From Candidatus Aegiribacteria sp. (GTDB lineage: Bacteria > Fermentibacterota > Fermentibacteria > Fermentibacterales > JCC-6): a DNA stretch of 45,017 bases. Location: the NCBI GenBank assembly GCA_021108435.1, contig JAIOQY010000073.1, forward strand, positions 1 through 45,017. The letters are read 5' to 3'. The number at the start of each line of letters is the position of its first letter. Within the stretch, counting starts at the first letter, position 1. A program made the translations under genes and the position numbers. Of this stretch, positions 34,823 to 44,049 are shown piece by piece. Below the pieces are notes generated by a model. It saw only the letters and a program-made list of their open reading frames with translations, made no database searches and was not told where the DNA came from.

Positions 34823-35296
34823 ATGCCTGGAAGCATGTTTGATGACAAAGGAAGATTAAAGATTCCCGAAATGAACCACGAGAAGAACGAGAAGGAAAAG
34901 GTCGAGGTTGTAGTGAACGCGGTTTACTGCCCCGAGGGACATAATCTGATTTCGCTTGACCATCCTGTTTCCGGATATCCGGCAATAGTAGTCAAATTCT
35001 CGGGCAGGAGAAGTGGAAACGGCCTTGTGGCCCTGTCAGCTGTACTGGGGGATTCAGCTTACCAGATACTGGAAGGTGAAGCGAATCCTGATGAACCCCT
35101 TGATTTATCATGCCCCCATTGCGGAACTTCACTGGATGTTCTTGGCAGCTGTCCATGCAACGCGGATGCTCTCACTGTAATGGCATATCTTTATCCGAAA
35201 AAGGATCCGCACCAGGCTATTGCCTTCTGCAATGTTCTTTCATGCCCCAATTCGGCACTGTTCAGGTCAGGTGAAATAATCCGAATGTACTCTTAG
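34823..35296 (+). CDS. Uncharacterised zinc-ribbon protein
   Basis: A 157-residue protein I cannot place in a named family. A likely metal site is built from CPEGHNL near residue 33 and CPHCGTSLDVLG near residue 94, followed by SCPCNAD and a last pair FCNVLSCPNSALFR. Between them is a beta-rich region (SGYPAIVVKFSGRRSGNGLV). The Cys-x2-Cys-Gly form is that of a zinc ribbon or rubredoxin-like knuckle. Ribosome site AAAGGGG, and a strong promoter about 100 bases upstream. Its stop overlaps that of the small membrane protein gene by four bases on the other strand. A role in RNA, DNA or metal sensing would be a guess. Confidence 0.7.
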   Translation: MPGSMFDDKGRLKIPEMNHEKNEKEKVEVVVNAVYCPEGHNLISLDHPVSGYPAIVVKFSGRRSGNGLVALSAVLGDSAYQILEGEANPDEPLDLSCPHCGTSLDVLGSCPCNADALTVMAYLYPKKDPHQAIAFCNVLSCPNSALFRSGEIIRMYS

Positions 35297-35517
35297 AACG
35301 GGCGCGGCGGACGTGACAGGTTGATGATAGTCAGTATGCCATAGAGTCCAACCTGTCCCACAACACACATAAGCCAACCCCATCCAAATAAGAAATTTGT
35401 GCCATTCCAAACAAGTATACTTATGAGGAATAGAAGTATGCCTTTATGATACTCCGTTTTGCCGATGTGATAAAACGTTGCAGCACATGCGAGCATTATC
35501 ACTGAGCTGAAATACAT
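35293..35517 (-). CDS. Small two-helix membrane protein
   Basis: A 74-residue protein with hydrophobic stretches SSVIMLACAATFYH, GILLFLISILVWNGTNFLF and MCVVGQVGLYGILTIINL, so two or three membrane segments, ending in a basic RPPRPF tail. A clear ribosome site (AGGAGAG) lies ahead of the ATG, which supports it as a real gene. No family is recognised. It overlaps the zinc-ribbon gene tail to tail by four bases and its own upstream side is the 159-bp repeat element. Confidence 0.65.
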   Translation of the reverse strand: MYFSSVIMLACAATFYHIGKTEYHKGILLFLISILVWNGTNFLFGWGWLMCVVGQVGLYGILTIINLSRPPRPF

Positions 35518-35542
35518 ACTTACTCTCTCTCCTGGAGCGGGC

Positions 35543-35701
35543 GGGGTCGGACGTCACTTGCGGCACTTACGGATAAAATACATACTCATAGTATAATGAT
35601 ATAAGTAGAATGAATCACAAATTTCATATATAATTGTTAACTATATCAACGATTATTAGCGTTTACTGTTATCACAAGTGTACAATGTTATGTCCGACCC
35701 T
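35543..35701. repeat. 159-bp non-autonomous relative of the RAYT element
   Basis: The right end (35671-35701, starting ATCACAAGTGTAC and ending TATGTCCGACCCT) matches the right end of the RAYT element (24230-24260) at 29 of 31 positions. The left end shares GGGTCGGAC and then diverges. The interior is AT-rich with no gene. The right end abuts the stop codon of the RND adaptor gene with no base between. It looks like a REP/BIME-type pair that the transposase could move in trans. Confidence 0.7.
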
Positions 35702-36751
35702 CTAATTGACGACGGCTACCGGGGCATCGTGGGCAAGTGAGTAATGACCGGAGGTAATTACCTGCTCGCCTTCCGCAACGCCTTCCAGATCACTCTCCAG
35801 CACCGCGACATAACCTCTCCCTTTTGGTCCAAGTGTGAGATATCGCCATTTTGCATGACCATCAGTGACAACGAAAACCATATCTCGGTCATCTCTTATA
35901 AGAACTGCTTCCTCAGGAATAATCAGTTGATTTAAATAGACCGCGATTACTATCTCGACCCTTGTTGTAGCTCCTGATCGAAGATTCGGAATAACCGGAA
36001 GATCAATAACCACTTTACCGGCCCTAAGAGATGGGTCAATAGTAGGAGAAACGGATGCAACCGTTCCAACAACGGTTGTATCATTCAATGAGGGAATGGT
36101 CACATAAACCCTTTGTCCCTTCATACATTGAACAAGTGCCCTCTCATCAAGACTGACTTCAACCTGAAGACTCCATGGATCGATAATCTCACCCAGTACA
36201 GTACCGGGATAGACAACCATCCCCTCCCTGGCTGAAACATCCGAAATGACTCCATTAAAGCTCGCTGTGATTGCGGAGTTGCTGTACTGGGTCTGAGCTC
36301 CTGCAAGATTTGTCTGCGCATCAGCCAACCCTGTTGTCTGGCGCAGCATACTCTGAATCTCCGGAGTGAGCTCACCCCTGTAATTCTCACATTCGAATTC
36401 GTAAAGAGCCTGCGCATTTCTGTATGAACTGCTTGCACTTGAAAGCCTGGAAGCACTTTCACCTGAAGCAATCCTGAAAACTATCTCACCATCTCTCACT
36501 TCTTCACCTGTATGCGCGGGTGCCTGTACTACCTCTCCCTGTATCATTGCGGACAGGGACTGTGTCCTGGCAGAAGTAACTCTGCCGGTTGAATTGACTA
36601 CTTCAAAAAGAGTATCCACCGAAGCTGCTTCCGCTGTTACCGGAAGAGGAGAAGGCTCAAGGGTTTCCAGCTCAGCCTCTTCTTCCTCACCACCGCATGC
36701 AGCAATCGTTAGAAACACTATTAAAAGTCCGAATATCACTTTTTGTATCAC
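35702..36751 (-). CDS. RND efflux periplasmic adaptor (membrane fusion) lipoprotein
   Basis: A 349-residue HlyD/AcrA-type adaptor. The lipobox is TIAAC with Cys19, so it is anchored in a membrane by lipid. An N-terminal lipoyl half (IQGEVVQAPAHTGEEVRDGE) is followed by a short helical hairpin (about residues 100-150), the second lipoyl half (ITASFNGVISDVSAREGMVV), and a beta-barrel ending in LIIPEEAVLIRDDRDMVFVV. I start at the GTG at 36751, with GGGAGG ahead, because it overlaps the upstream permease stop (GTGA); a longer frame from 36838 is antisense-free but has no ribosome site. The short hairpin suggests direct work with the two permeases rather than a long channel. No TolC-like gene is in view. 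Confidence 0.9.
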   Translation of the reverse strand: MIQKVIFGLLIVFLTIAACGGEEEEAELETLEPSPLPVTAEAASVDTLFEVVNSTGRVTSARTQSLSAMIQGEVVQAPAHTGEEVRDGEIVFRIASGESASRLSSASSSYRNAQALYEFECENYRGELTPEIQSMLRQTTGLADAQTNLAGAQTQYSNSAITASFNGVISDVSAREGMVVYPGTVLGEIIDPWSLQVEVSLDERALVQCMKGQRVYVTIPSLNDTTVVGTVASVSPTIDPSLRAGKVVIDLPVIPNLRSGATTRVEIVIAVYLNQLIIPEEAVLIRDDRDMVFVVTDGHAKWRYLTLGPKGRGYVAVLESDLEGVAEGEQVITSGHYSLAHDAPVAVVN

Positions 36752-39700
36752 TTCTTCTTCCTCCCTTTCCGGGAAGTCAACTGTATTAATGCCGGCAGCG
36801 AAATGAGAACCAGAGGTGTTGAGATTACCATTCCGCACACAACTGTAAATGACAATGTACTCCAGAGATCTTCAACCTCTTTCATTGGCCAGAGAACCAG
36901 AGGCAGCAATCCTAGAATAGTAGTAGCGCTGGTTTGCAGGATAGGCCGCAGCCGCTCGGAGACAACCATGTCAGCGGCCATTTTGGTATCCATCCCGGCT
37001 CTCTTCTTTTTCTGATAACTGTCAACAAGGAGTATGGAATTATTCACCGCAATGCCAACAAGAAATACGCTCCCTACGTAAGCCTGCGGCGTGAATACCT
37101 TATCAAATATCCAGAATCCGGCAACGACACCGACCATAGCCATAGGGATGACCGCCAGGATATAAAGAGGCGCCTTGAATGATTCGAACACAATAGCGGT
37201 CACGGCAAATACGGCAATTATCGCAAGGATAACGAGAAGATTCATATCGGTACCATCGTCCTGCAGCCAGAACGGGATATACTCAGCCTCATGTACCCTG
37301 TATCCGGATGGAAGAACAAGATTATCCAGCAGAGTGACCCTGAAACGGGCTGCCATTCTCTCTGCTCCCATAAATGAATAGGCAACTGTTCGTATATATT
37401 CCCCGTTATCCCTTTCAATGGAGCCCTGAACCTCGAGTGTATCGATCTGAACGATGTCCCCAAGCTCCATGGTTCCACCAACGGTCAATATCCTGCTTTC
37501 CAGAACCTCAGACAATTCCGGATTATCCATCCCGTCAATTCTGAAGGTCATGTCGAGGCTTTCATCACCTACCTGAACCTCCGCGCCATAACCGCCTGCA
37601 AGATTGTATCTGAACGCCTGAAATATCTGGCCCGGATTGATTCCAAGATCCGCCAGCTCCTGTCTGTCAAAAACTATCGCGAGCTGGTTACGTTCAGGGT
37701 TTCTGGGATCGAAGTTGATGTTAACCTCTCCAACCCTAGGGTGCCGTTCGAGCATTGTCTGCATTGAGAGCGCTATATTCTTGAGTCCCTGGTAATCGAA
37801 TCCGCGCAGCTCTATTGTCTGCATCATTCCCGCGCTTCTTGAACTCCGCCAGTATGGTTCAGGATTCATCCCGCGCACATAAATGGAGCGCACACCTCCA
37901 AGCGTAGTAGCACGCGCTCTTGCTTCGGCTTCTATCTGCAGACCATAACCGGTCTGTACGGCCTCATCTGTTAATACTGAATAGATACTCGCGCTCTCAC
38001 CTGTAACTCGTGTTCTTGTAGAAGTAATACCTTCCCTGTTGGCCAGTATTACCTCAAATTCCTTTGCAGCTGTATCGACAACATCCTGAGGAGTACCCGG
38101 CGGGTATTGCATCCAGACCAGGACGTAATCCGGATCGAAGCTGAAAGCCCATTCTTGCCCCTTCTCGACCTTCGCGAGGAATGCCCAAACCGCTCCGGCC
38201 ACAAGAAGAGCCGCGATTAGAACAGCGATAAGAGGCTTGTGATGGAGAACCGCGATCCCTTTTGCCAGATGCCTGTCCCATCTTCTTTCCCTGAACCAGT
38301 TTCTGGACTTCCATCTCGCAGCTATCGAGGGAACCAGAGTTAGGCAGACACAGAATGAAGCCGTAAGTGTGGCTGCAATAGTAAAGGCAAATGGACGATA
38401 GTAGAGTTTCAGGATTCCTTCACTTGCAAGAAGCGGTACAAGTGCGACCATAGTAGTCAGTATGCCTCCAAGAATCGGCATGGCGACTTCCTTTGCCCCT
38501 ATCCTTGCCGCTTCCATTGGCGAGAGACCTTGTCTTCGCCTGAATCCGATAGCTTCCAGAACAACAACAGCTCCGTCAACCAGCAGCCCGAACGCTATCG
38601 CGAGTGCACTGAGCGTGAGAACATTGATACTGTAACCGGCCAGATATACAGCAGTAACAGCCATCGCAGCCGAGAAGAGGATGGAACTTATGATAAGAGG
38701 AGTGGAAAGCGGGCTGCGATTGAGAAACAGAAGAATAAGGACTATCGCACATAGTGCAACCAGGGCTCTCCAGGACAGGTCTTTCAGATCATCTGTAATA
38801 CTTTCGGTTCCATCCTCTGTAAGATGAAGCTCTATTCCATCGGGCAGTTCCTTACTCAATTCCTCGACACTGGATTTTACTGAAGAGGCCACTCGAACAG
38901 CGTTACTGGACGCATTTCTGTCGATCTGAAGAGTAACCTGATCCATTCCGTTGTACCTGAATATGAAAGTATCATTTGTATTGAAATCGACCAGTATCCT
39001 GTTTGTAATATCGGAGAGAGTAATGAATCTCCCGCCCCGATTCGAGATAACGAGTTCTTTCAATTCAGCTACTGAGCCGGGGACTGTGGATATCCTGAGA
39101 ACCGCTTCAAGTCCGGAGCTGTCAACCACGACACCCGTGTTCCGATCAACGATTCCTTGATGGACAGCGCTTGCAACCTGTGAAAGGGTCAGATTAAGTG
39201 AGTTGAGCGCATCACGGTCGATGTCTACTACAATTTCCTGCTGACCTAAACCCTCGACAATGACCGAACTTACTCCATCAATCCGTTCCAGCCTCGGAAC
39301 AATCACATCATCGGCAAGCTGCTTAAGAACAGAGGACTCGTCGCCAGTTATGGCGTACAAGAGAAACCCCTCACTGTCTAGTTCCTGTGGTATGGCCTGT
39401 GTCACACTGCCGGTTATGACGGCCTGCGGCAGTTCATCCCGGAGGAATGAAACCCGTTCTGTCAATTCCATTGCAGCAACATCCATGTCAGTGCCATTCT
39501 CGAATGAAACACTTACAGAACTGCTTCCATTCCTGGATGTTGAAGATATCTCTACAACACCTTCAATCTCTCGGGAAGTTTCTTCGATGGGACGAGTAAC
39601 CTGTTCACAGATGGCTTCAGGATCGGCCCCTGACCAGTAAGCTGAAACATGAAGCGTAGGCAGAGTAGTGTCCGGTGTTCCCTCTATCGGTATCCTGTTG

Positions 39701-39786
39701 AATGATACCCAGGCCAGAATAAGGAGAGCAATGTAGATTACAGCTGTTCCACGCGGTCTGTGGAGAACCAGATCAACGACCGACAA
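36748..39786 (-). CDS. RND efflux permease, second of a tandem pair
   Basis: A 1012-residue inner-membrane transporter of the HAE-1/AcrB type. It opens with SVVDLVLHRPRGTAVIYIAL, followed by the two large periplasmic loops each bounded by helices. TM4 reads AFGLLVDGAVVVLEAIGFRR, with Asp404 followed by Gly, so one of the two Asp residues of AcrB is missing. TM10-12 carry VGSVFLVGIAVNNSILLVDS. The start is a TTG at 39786 with AGGAGGGG five bases ahead; the start lies 14 bases inside the previous permease gene. The pair suggests a heteromeric RND pump. Substrate unknown. Confidence 0.93.
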   Translation of the reverse strand: MSVVDLVLHRPRGTAVIYIALLILAWVSFNRIPIEGTPDTTLPTLHVSAYWSGADPEAICEQVTRPIEETSREIEGVVEISSTSRNGSSSVSVSFENGTDMDVAAMELTERVSFLRDELPQAVITGSVTQAIPQELDSEGFLLYAITGDESSVLKQLADDVIVPRLERIDGVSSVIVEGLGQQEIVVDIDRDALNSLNLTLSQVASAVHQGIVDRNTGVVVDSSGLEAVLRISTVPGSVAELKELVISNRGGRFITLSDITNRILVDFNTNDTFIFRYNGMDQVTLQIDRNASSNAVRVASSVKSSVEELSKELPDGIELHLTEDGTESITDDLKDLSWRALVALCAIVLILLFLNRSPLSTPLIISSILFSAAMAVTAVYLAGYSINVLTLSALAIAFGLLVDGAVVVLEAIGFRRRQGLSPMEAARIGAKEVAMPILGGILTTMVALVPLLASEGILKLYYRPFAFTIAATLTASFCVCLTLVPSIAARWKSRNWFRERRWDRHLAKGIAVLHHKPLIAVLIAALLVAGAVWAFLAKVEKGQEWAFSFDPDYVLVWMQYPPGTPQDVVDTAAKEFEVILANREGITSTRTRVTGESASIYSVLTDEAVQTGYGLQIEAEARARATTLGGVRSIYVRGMNPEPYWRSSRSAGMMQTIELRGFDYQGLKNIALSMQTMLERHPRVGEVNINFDPRNPERNQLAIVFDRQELADLGINPGQIFQAFRYNLAGGYGAEVQVGDESLDMTFRIDGMDNPELSEVLESRILTVGGTMELGDIVQIDTLEVQGSIERDNGEYIRTVAYSFMGAERMAARFRVTLLDNLVLPSGYRVHEAEYIPFWLQDDGTDMNLLVILAIIAVFAVTAIVFESFKAPLYILAVIPMAMVGVVAGFWIFDKVFTPQAYVGSVFLVGIAVNNSILLVDSYQKKKRAGMDTKMAADMVVSERLRPILQTSATTILGLLPLVLWPMKEVEDLWSTLSFTVVCGMVISTPLVLISLPALIQLTSRKGRKKK

Positions 39787-42778
39787 CGGAACCCCTCCTG
39801 CTCGAAAGCAATCTGTACAGAATAGGAACAACCACGAGAGTGAGTGCCGTAGCAACGGTGATTCCGCCAATGACCGCGATAGCAAGCGGCTGGCGAAGGC
39901 TTGCTCCGGAACCGAATCCTATGGCCATCGGGGTCAGGCCGAGAACTGTTGTTACCGTGGTCATCAGAACAGGTCTGAATCTATCTCTGCCTGCCTGAAT
40001 GATAGCGTTATTCCTGTCGAATCCCTCTTTCCTGAGCTGACCGATACGTTCAACGAGAAGAATGCCGTCGTTCACAACGATTCCACACAGAACGACAAGA
40101 CCTATTCCGGAGAGTGCATTCCAGCTCTGTCCGAACATGGCCAGACCAAGAACGACACCAATAACGCCAAGCGGTACAGTAAACATTATCACAAAAGGCT
40201 CCCGGAAAGATTCGAACTGCGCGGCAAGCAGAACGTAAACCAGACCAACAGCAAGAAGAGCAGCAAGTATAAGGCTTGATGTGGTTCTGTTCATTTCCTC
40301 AATCTCATCTCCTGTTCGAAGACGGACGGGAATTTCCCTCAGAAGTGTATCCGAAGCTGTGGATACACTGCTGGATATCCTCGCAAGATTACTTCCGGAT
40401 CCCTGTATCTGTACAGCGACTGCTCTGTTTCCCTGGTTGTGCTCTATGAAACCGGGGGTCTGTCGTCTTACCGGCTCGCTTATTCTGTCAATTGAAAGCA
40501 ATCCTGATGATGTAGGCATTGATCTCAGGAAAAGTGAATCAATTGAAATCCCTTCGCCGCGGCCGGCCAGCAGAACAACATCAACCCGCTCATCCTGTCT
40601 GTAATAGGTTGTGGCTGTGATTCCTCTTGAGAGGCTTCCTACAAAATCAGCCACATTAGACGCGGATACTCCGAACAGATTGATCAGTTCCTGATCCAGA
40701 TCAAGCACCATCTCCGGCTTGCCTGGAAGGTACTGCAAATTAGCGGATTCAACTCCTTCCAGTCCGGATAGGATCTGCACAAGTCCTTGAGCTGCCTCAA
40801 GATCTGCATTGATGCTTTCACCCTCGAGATATACTGTAAAGGAGCTGCCGCCACCAAGTATTTCTCCAAGCAGAGATTTTCTTTTCTCAACTGTTATCGG
40901 AAATCTGAATACCGAGTTCCATGCATCTCTCAATGGTTGCATAGCGTCAGTGGCATCCTCAGGAGTCTGGTATGATGCAGTTAAAACTGCGTCAACACCT
41001 TCCTCTGAACGGACTCCGCTTCGGCCTGAAACCCAGTCCGCGCCTGAGGACAGTGCAAGATCAGTCACACCTGATGAAAGCTCAACCATCTGAGCCATGG
41101 ATGTTCCCCTTGGAGCGGAATAGGATATCTCCAGCTGGTCTACGGGTGTACTGGGAAGAAGCTGCATAGGAAGCCCCATGCCGACCAGAACAGCAATTGC
41201 AAAAGCTGCCATAACGCCGAGCAGAATCTTACCTGGATGCCTGAGTGCCTTCTGCATCAATCTGACATATCGATCCTTCATTCTCGTAGTGACATCGGTG
41301 CTCTTTTTAATATTCCTTATCCTTGCGGACAGGGTTGGTATAATCGTAACCGCTACCAGAAGGCTGGCTATCAGCGCGAATCCAACTGCCAGAGCCTGAT
41401 CTCTGAAAAGCTGGCTGGTGATTCCCTCCATGTATACTACAGGGAAGAAGACAATGAGTGTTGTAAGAGTACTGGCAGTAATTGCTTTCCCAACTTCAGA
41501 GGTACCGGAATTGGCACCTTCAATCGCTTTTTCTCCATTTTCTCTGCGCCTGTATATAGCTTCCAGGACTACGACCGCATTATCCACAAGGAGGCCGGTT
41601 CCAAGAGCAAGTCCTCCAAGAGACATGATGTTAAGCGTCACTCCTGAAATGAACAGGAAGAACAGCGCGATGGCTATGCTGAGAGGCAATGAGAGGCCGA
41701 GTACCAGAGGACTTCTCCAGTCTCTCAGAAAGAAGAACAGAACTCCAAACGCTAATAATCCACCAAGAATCAGGGCTTCTATTACTTCACCAATGGATTC
41801 CTCTATGAAGTCCGCATCGTTCTGTATTATCTGAAGATCAAGAGCCTCGTATTCCTCCCTTAGTTCAGTGACAAGCTCACTGACTTCCCTTGCCACTTCA
41901 ACGGTATTGGCCTCAGCCATCTTGCGTACTCTTATGATAAGACATCTCTCACCATTGAAGCTGGCCCACTCAGTTACCGGTTTCTCTCCTATTGATACTT
42001 CTGCTATGTCTCTTAACAGGAGCGGTGTATTGCCTCTGATTCCAACAACTGTGTTTTCAACATCCTCAAGAGTTGAAAATTCACCCTCAAGTGAAAGAAA
42101 GTACTCTCTCTGACCATCACGTACGAGCCCGCCCGACATGGAGACATTAGCGCCCTGAAGAGCAAGCGCAATCGTCTCAGGATTAAGGTTCAGCTCTTCA
42201 ACCACGCCTTCTCTCAGGCGCACGAAGACTGCAGGATCAGCCTCTCCCTGTATTTCACATCCCGCGACGCCTTCAGCCTGATCGATCCGCGACGTTACCA
42301 GTCTTCTCGCGAAATCAGTGACATCGGTCCAGTCACTCGATTCCATTGTCATCAATATTTCCATGAAAGGCCTGCGGGAAGGATCGTAATCAACTATCGT
42401 CGGTCTTCCTGCCTCATCCGGCATCGACCATCCGGCAACATCAAGTTTTTCCCTAACCTCGAGCCTTGTGAAATCCATCCGCGCGCCCCAGTCAAACTCA
42501 AGGGTTATGCGGCTCCTGTCCCCGTAAGACCTGGATGTATAGCTCCTGAGCCCTCTGACACCGGCAACGGCATTCTCGAGAGGATCGGTTACAAGGCGTT
42601 CAACCTCGTAAGGACTGGATGATGGATATGTAGTCTCAATGGTCAATCTTGGATACTCTACCGATGGAAGAAGATCCACCGGCATTTTCATAACGGCAAC
42701 GGTACCGAGCAGCGCAGCAACAATGGAAAGTACGGTAACAGCAACAGGTCTTGAAACAGCAGTTTTTGTAAGCTTCAC
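39773..42778 (-). CDS. RND efflux permease, first of a tandem pair
   Basis: A 1001-residue RND transporter. It opens KLTKTAVSRPVAVTVLSIVA with the usual VDLLPSVEYPRLTIETTYPS strand and SSPYEVERLVTDPLENAVAG. TM4 reads LALGTGLLVDNAVVVLEAIY, with Asp399 followed by Asn in place of the second Asp of AcrB. The end has GIVVNDGILLVERIGQL. The start is a GTG at 42778 with GGGGGA about eight bases upstream. It is the first gene of a three-gene operon (permease, permease, adaptor), and an inverted repeat about 58 bases upstream may be its operator. Heteromeric pairs such as MdtBC are the known parallel. Confidence 0.93.
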   Translation of the reverse strand: MKLTKTAVSRPVAVTVLSIVAALLGTVAVMKMPVDLLPSVEYPRLTIETTYPSSSPYEVERLVTDPLENAVAGVRGLRSYTSRSYGDRSRITLEFDWGARMDFTRLEVREKLDVAGWSMPDEAGRPTIVDYDPSRRPFMEILMTMESSDWTDVTDFARRLVTSRIDQAEGVAGCEIQGEADPAVFVRLREGVVEELNLNPETIALALQGANVSMSGGLVRDGQREYFLSLEGEFSTLEDVENTVVGIRGNTPLLLRDIAEVSIGEKPVTEWASFNGERCLIIRVRKMAEANTVEVAREVSELVTELREEYEALDLQIIQNDADFIEESIGEVIEALILGGLLAFGVLFFFLRDWRSPLVLGLSLPLSIAIALFFLFISGVTLNIMSLGGLALGTGLLVDNAVVVLEAIYRRRENGEKAIEGANSGTSEVGKAITASTLTTLIVFFPVVYMEGITSQLFRDQALAVGFALIASLLVAVTIIPTLSARIRNIKKSTDVTTRMKDRYVRLMQKALRHPGKILLGVMAAFAIAVLVGMGLPMQLLPSTPVDQLEISYSAPRGTSMAQMVELSSGVTDLALSSGADWVSGRSGVRSEEGVDAVLTASYQTPEDATDAMQPLRDAWNSVFRFPITVEKRKSLLGEILGGGSSFTVYLEGESINADLEAAQGLVQILSGLEGVESANLQYLPGKPEMVLDLDQELINLFGVSASNVADFVGSLSRGITATTYYRQDERVDVVLLAGRGEGISIDSLFLRSMPTSSGLLSIDRISEPVRRQTPGFIEHNQGNRAVAVQIQGSGSNLARISSSVSTASDTLLREIPVRLRTGDEIEEMNRTTSSLILAALLAVGLVYVLLAAQFESFREPFVIMFTVPLGVIGVVLGLAMFGQSWNALSGIGLVVLCGIVVNDGILLVERIGQLRKEGFDRNNAIIQAGRDRFRPVLMTTVTTVLGLTPMAIGFGSGASLRQPLAIAVIGGITVATALTLVVVPILYRLLSSRRGSVVGR

Positions 42779-43101
42779 CGGGTCAATCCCCCGTTCAATC
42801 TGATATCATTTATCGGTTAACAATACATCAGAAAGACGTTAAATGCAATTATTTAACGTTGATATTCTGTTATCTATATAATATATAATATTTTACAATG
42901 CTTGATGCTTGTTTTTCTCAGACATTTTCAGTACGTGTCTCCGCATATACGCAAGCGTTATCCCATCTGTGACTTGATTGACTTTTCAAGCTCTATCTTA
43001 CGGGATTTCACAGGTTCCAGATAGTTCTGTTCAACCTTGATGCTCCTGACTTTCTATAGAAGAAGTAACAACTGGCGGGAAACGGATTCATGTGGTTTTA
43101 T
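42779..43101. other. Gap between HipT and the RND operon
   Basis: No gene is seen. Bases 42860-42900 are very AT-rich and probably hold the RND promoter on the minus strand. Apart from the 24-base inverted repeat listed separately I see no terminator-grade hairpin after the HipT gene. The 42960-43080 stretch shows nothing notable. Confidence 0.4.
42836..42859. promoter_or_regulatory. 9-bp inverted repeat, likely operator of the RND operon
   Basis: ACGTTAAAT (42836-42844) and ATTTAACGT (42851-42859) are perfect inverted copies around GCAATT. The site lies 58 bases upstream of the permease start on a minus-strand leader, in AT-rich DNA. Size and symmetry fit a TetR- or MarR-type dimer. No such regulator gene is adjacent. 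Confidence 0.5.
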
Positions 43102-44049
43102 TCAGAGTCCCAACACAGCACAACGCCGATGCAGCAATTCAGAATAGAGCATCTTCATGGGATCGGACAGGAAACTCGTTTTGATAAGGTCGTACCACTC
43201 TGGAATAGTTGTTTCTAATACCTGCAGGGAACCATCAATCACTTTTGCGGTGAGCTGAAGCCTCTCCCGGCCGAAGTAGTCGATCAGGTCTTTTCGAGTC
43301 AGATTCTGCTTTTTACCTCTTAATGGCAAAGCAAGCTCCTCAATCTCCTCAATTGGTTTCCCTATTGCCTGAAGCGCGATTGTAGTATTCAGGTAGTCGT
43401 ACATTGGTGACAACTCAATCATGCCATCGCGACGGATGAGGGAAAAATTCTTCAGATGCATGTCCTCATTGCCAATCAGGAAGCTAAAGAGAGATCTTCG
43501 GAATAGTTTTGCTTGCTCAACAGCAGGAAACGTGCAGTACTGCTCAAGAATTGTTATAACCTTTTCCATGCTGAAGTTGTACTTCGTGTCCCGGTCTTTA
43601 CCGCTGAGTTGCGCGAAGTCCTCCGTCGCAATCTTCGTGCCTTTTCCGACTCGGTCAAATCGCCTGATGAAATATGTTAGAGAGCCATCCCTGGAATACA
43701 CCATCCCGTTCAACGGAACATCCATACCTGCAAGGTCAGCCAGATGCATAGTGAGACCCTCATTCTCCGGCAACTCGGGGTATACGCTGTGTTGAGGTTT
43801 GAGAATGTAGTGACCACCCCTGTCTACTATTTCAAAAACGGATTTCTTTACGCTGAGTCGTGTGCTCAGTTTCGGCTGGATACCTTGAATCGATATTTTA
43901 CCCGCTCGAATAATTGCTTCCTTCCGCTGTTCTGAGGCCGTCAGCGGAAAACGGTTCAGATTTGAAAGGTTTTTATTCAGCAAGTGCAAACCTCGTTGTG
44001 AGTAAAGGCTTACGCCGCACTCATCATATGTGATAGGGCAGCGATTCAT
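43102..44049 (-). CDS. hipT: HipT-like serine/threonine kinase toxin (HipA C-terminal domain)
   Basis: A 315-residue HipA-type kinase that lacks the HipA N-terminal subdomain. It has the Gly-rich loop region KISIQGIQPKLS with a Ser-Ile-Gln at 53-55, HYILKP with Lys84, TYFIRRFDR, DFAQLSGKD, LIGNEDMHLKNFSLI with Asp196, and LSPMYDYLNT with Asp218; these match the ATP- and Mg-binding residues of HipA/HipT. HipT toxins phosphorylate a target such as tryptophanyl-tRNA synthetase and stop growth; the target here is unknown. In HipT of E. coli O127:H6 the same loop carries two autophosphorylated Ser (S-I-S); here the second is Gln. The ATG overlaps the HipS-like stop by four bases. Confidence 0.9.
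   Translation of the reverse strand: MNRCPITYDECGVSLYSQRGLHLLNKNLSNLNRFPLTASEQRKEAIIRAGKISIQGIQPKLSTRLSVKKSVFEIVDRGGHYILKPQHSVYPELPENEGLTMHLADLAGMDVPLNGMVYSRDGSLTYFIRRFDRVGKGTKIATEDFAQLSGKDRDTKYNFSMEKVITILEQYCTFPAVEQAKLFRRSLFSFLIGNEDMHLKNFSLIRRDGMIELSPMYDYLNTTIALQAIGKPIEEIEELALPLRGKKQNLTRKDLIDYFGRERLQLTAKVIDGSLQVLETTIPEWYDLIKTSFLSDPMKMLYSELLHRRCAVLGL

Noticed and set aside
36594-42113. Many plus-strand open frames inside the RND operon
   Set aside because: They are antisense to well-supported transporter genes, rich in Ser/Thr/Arg as expected of reverse reading.
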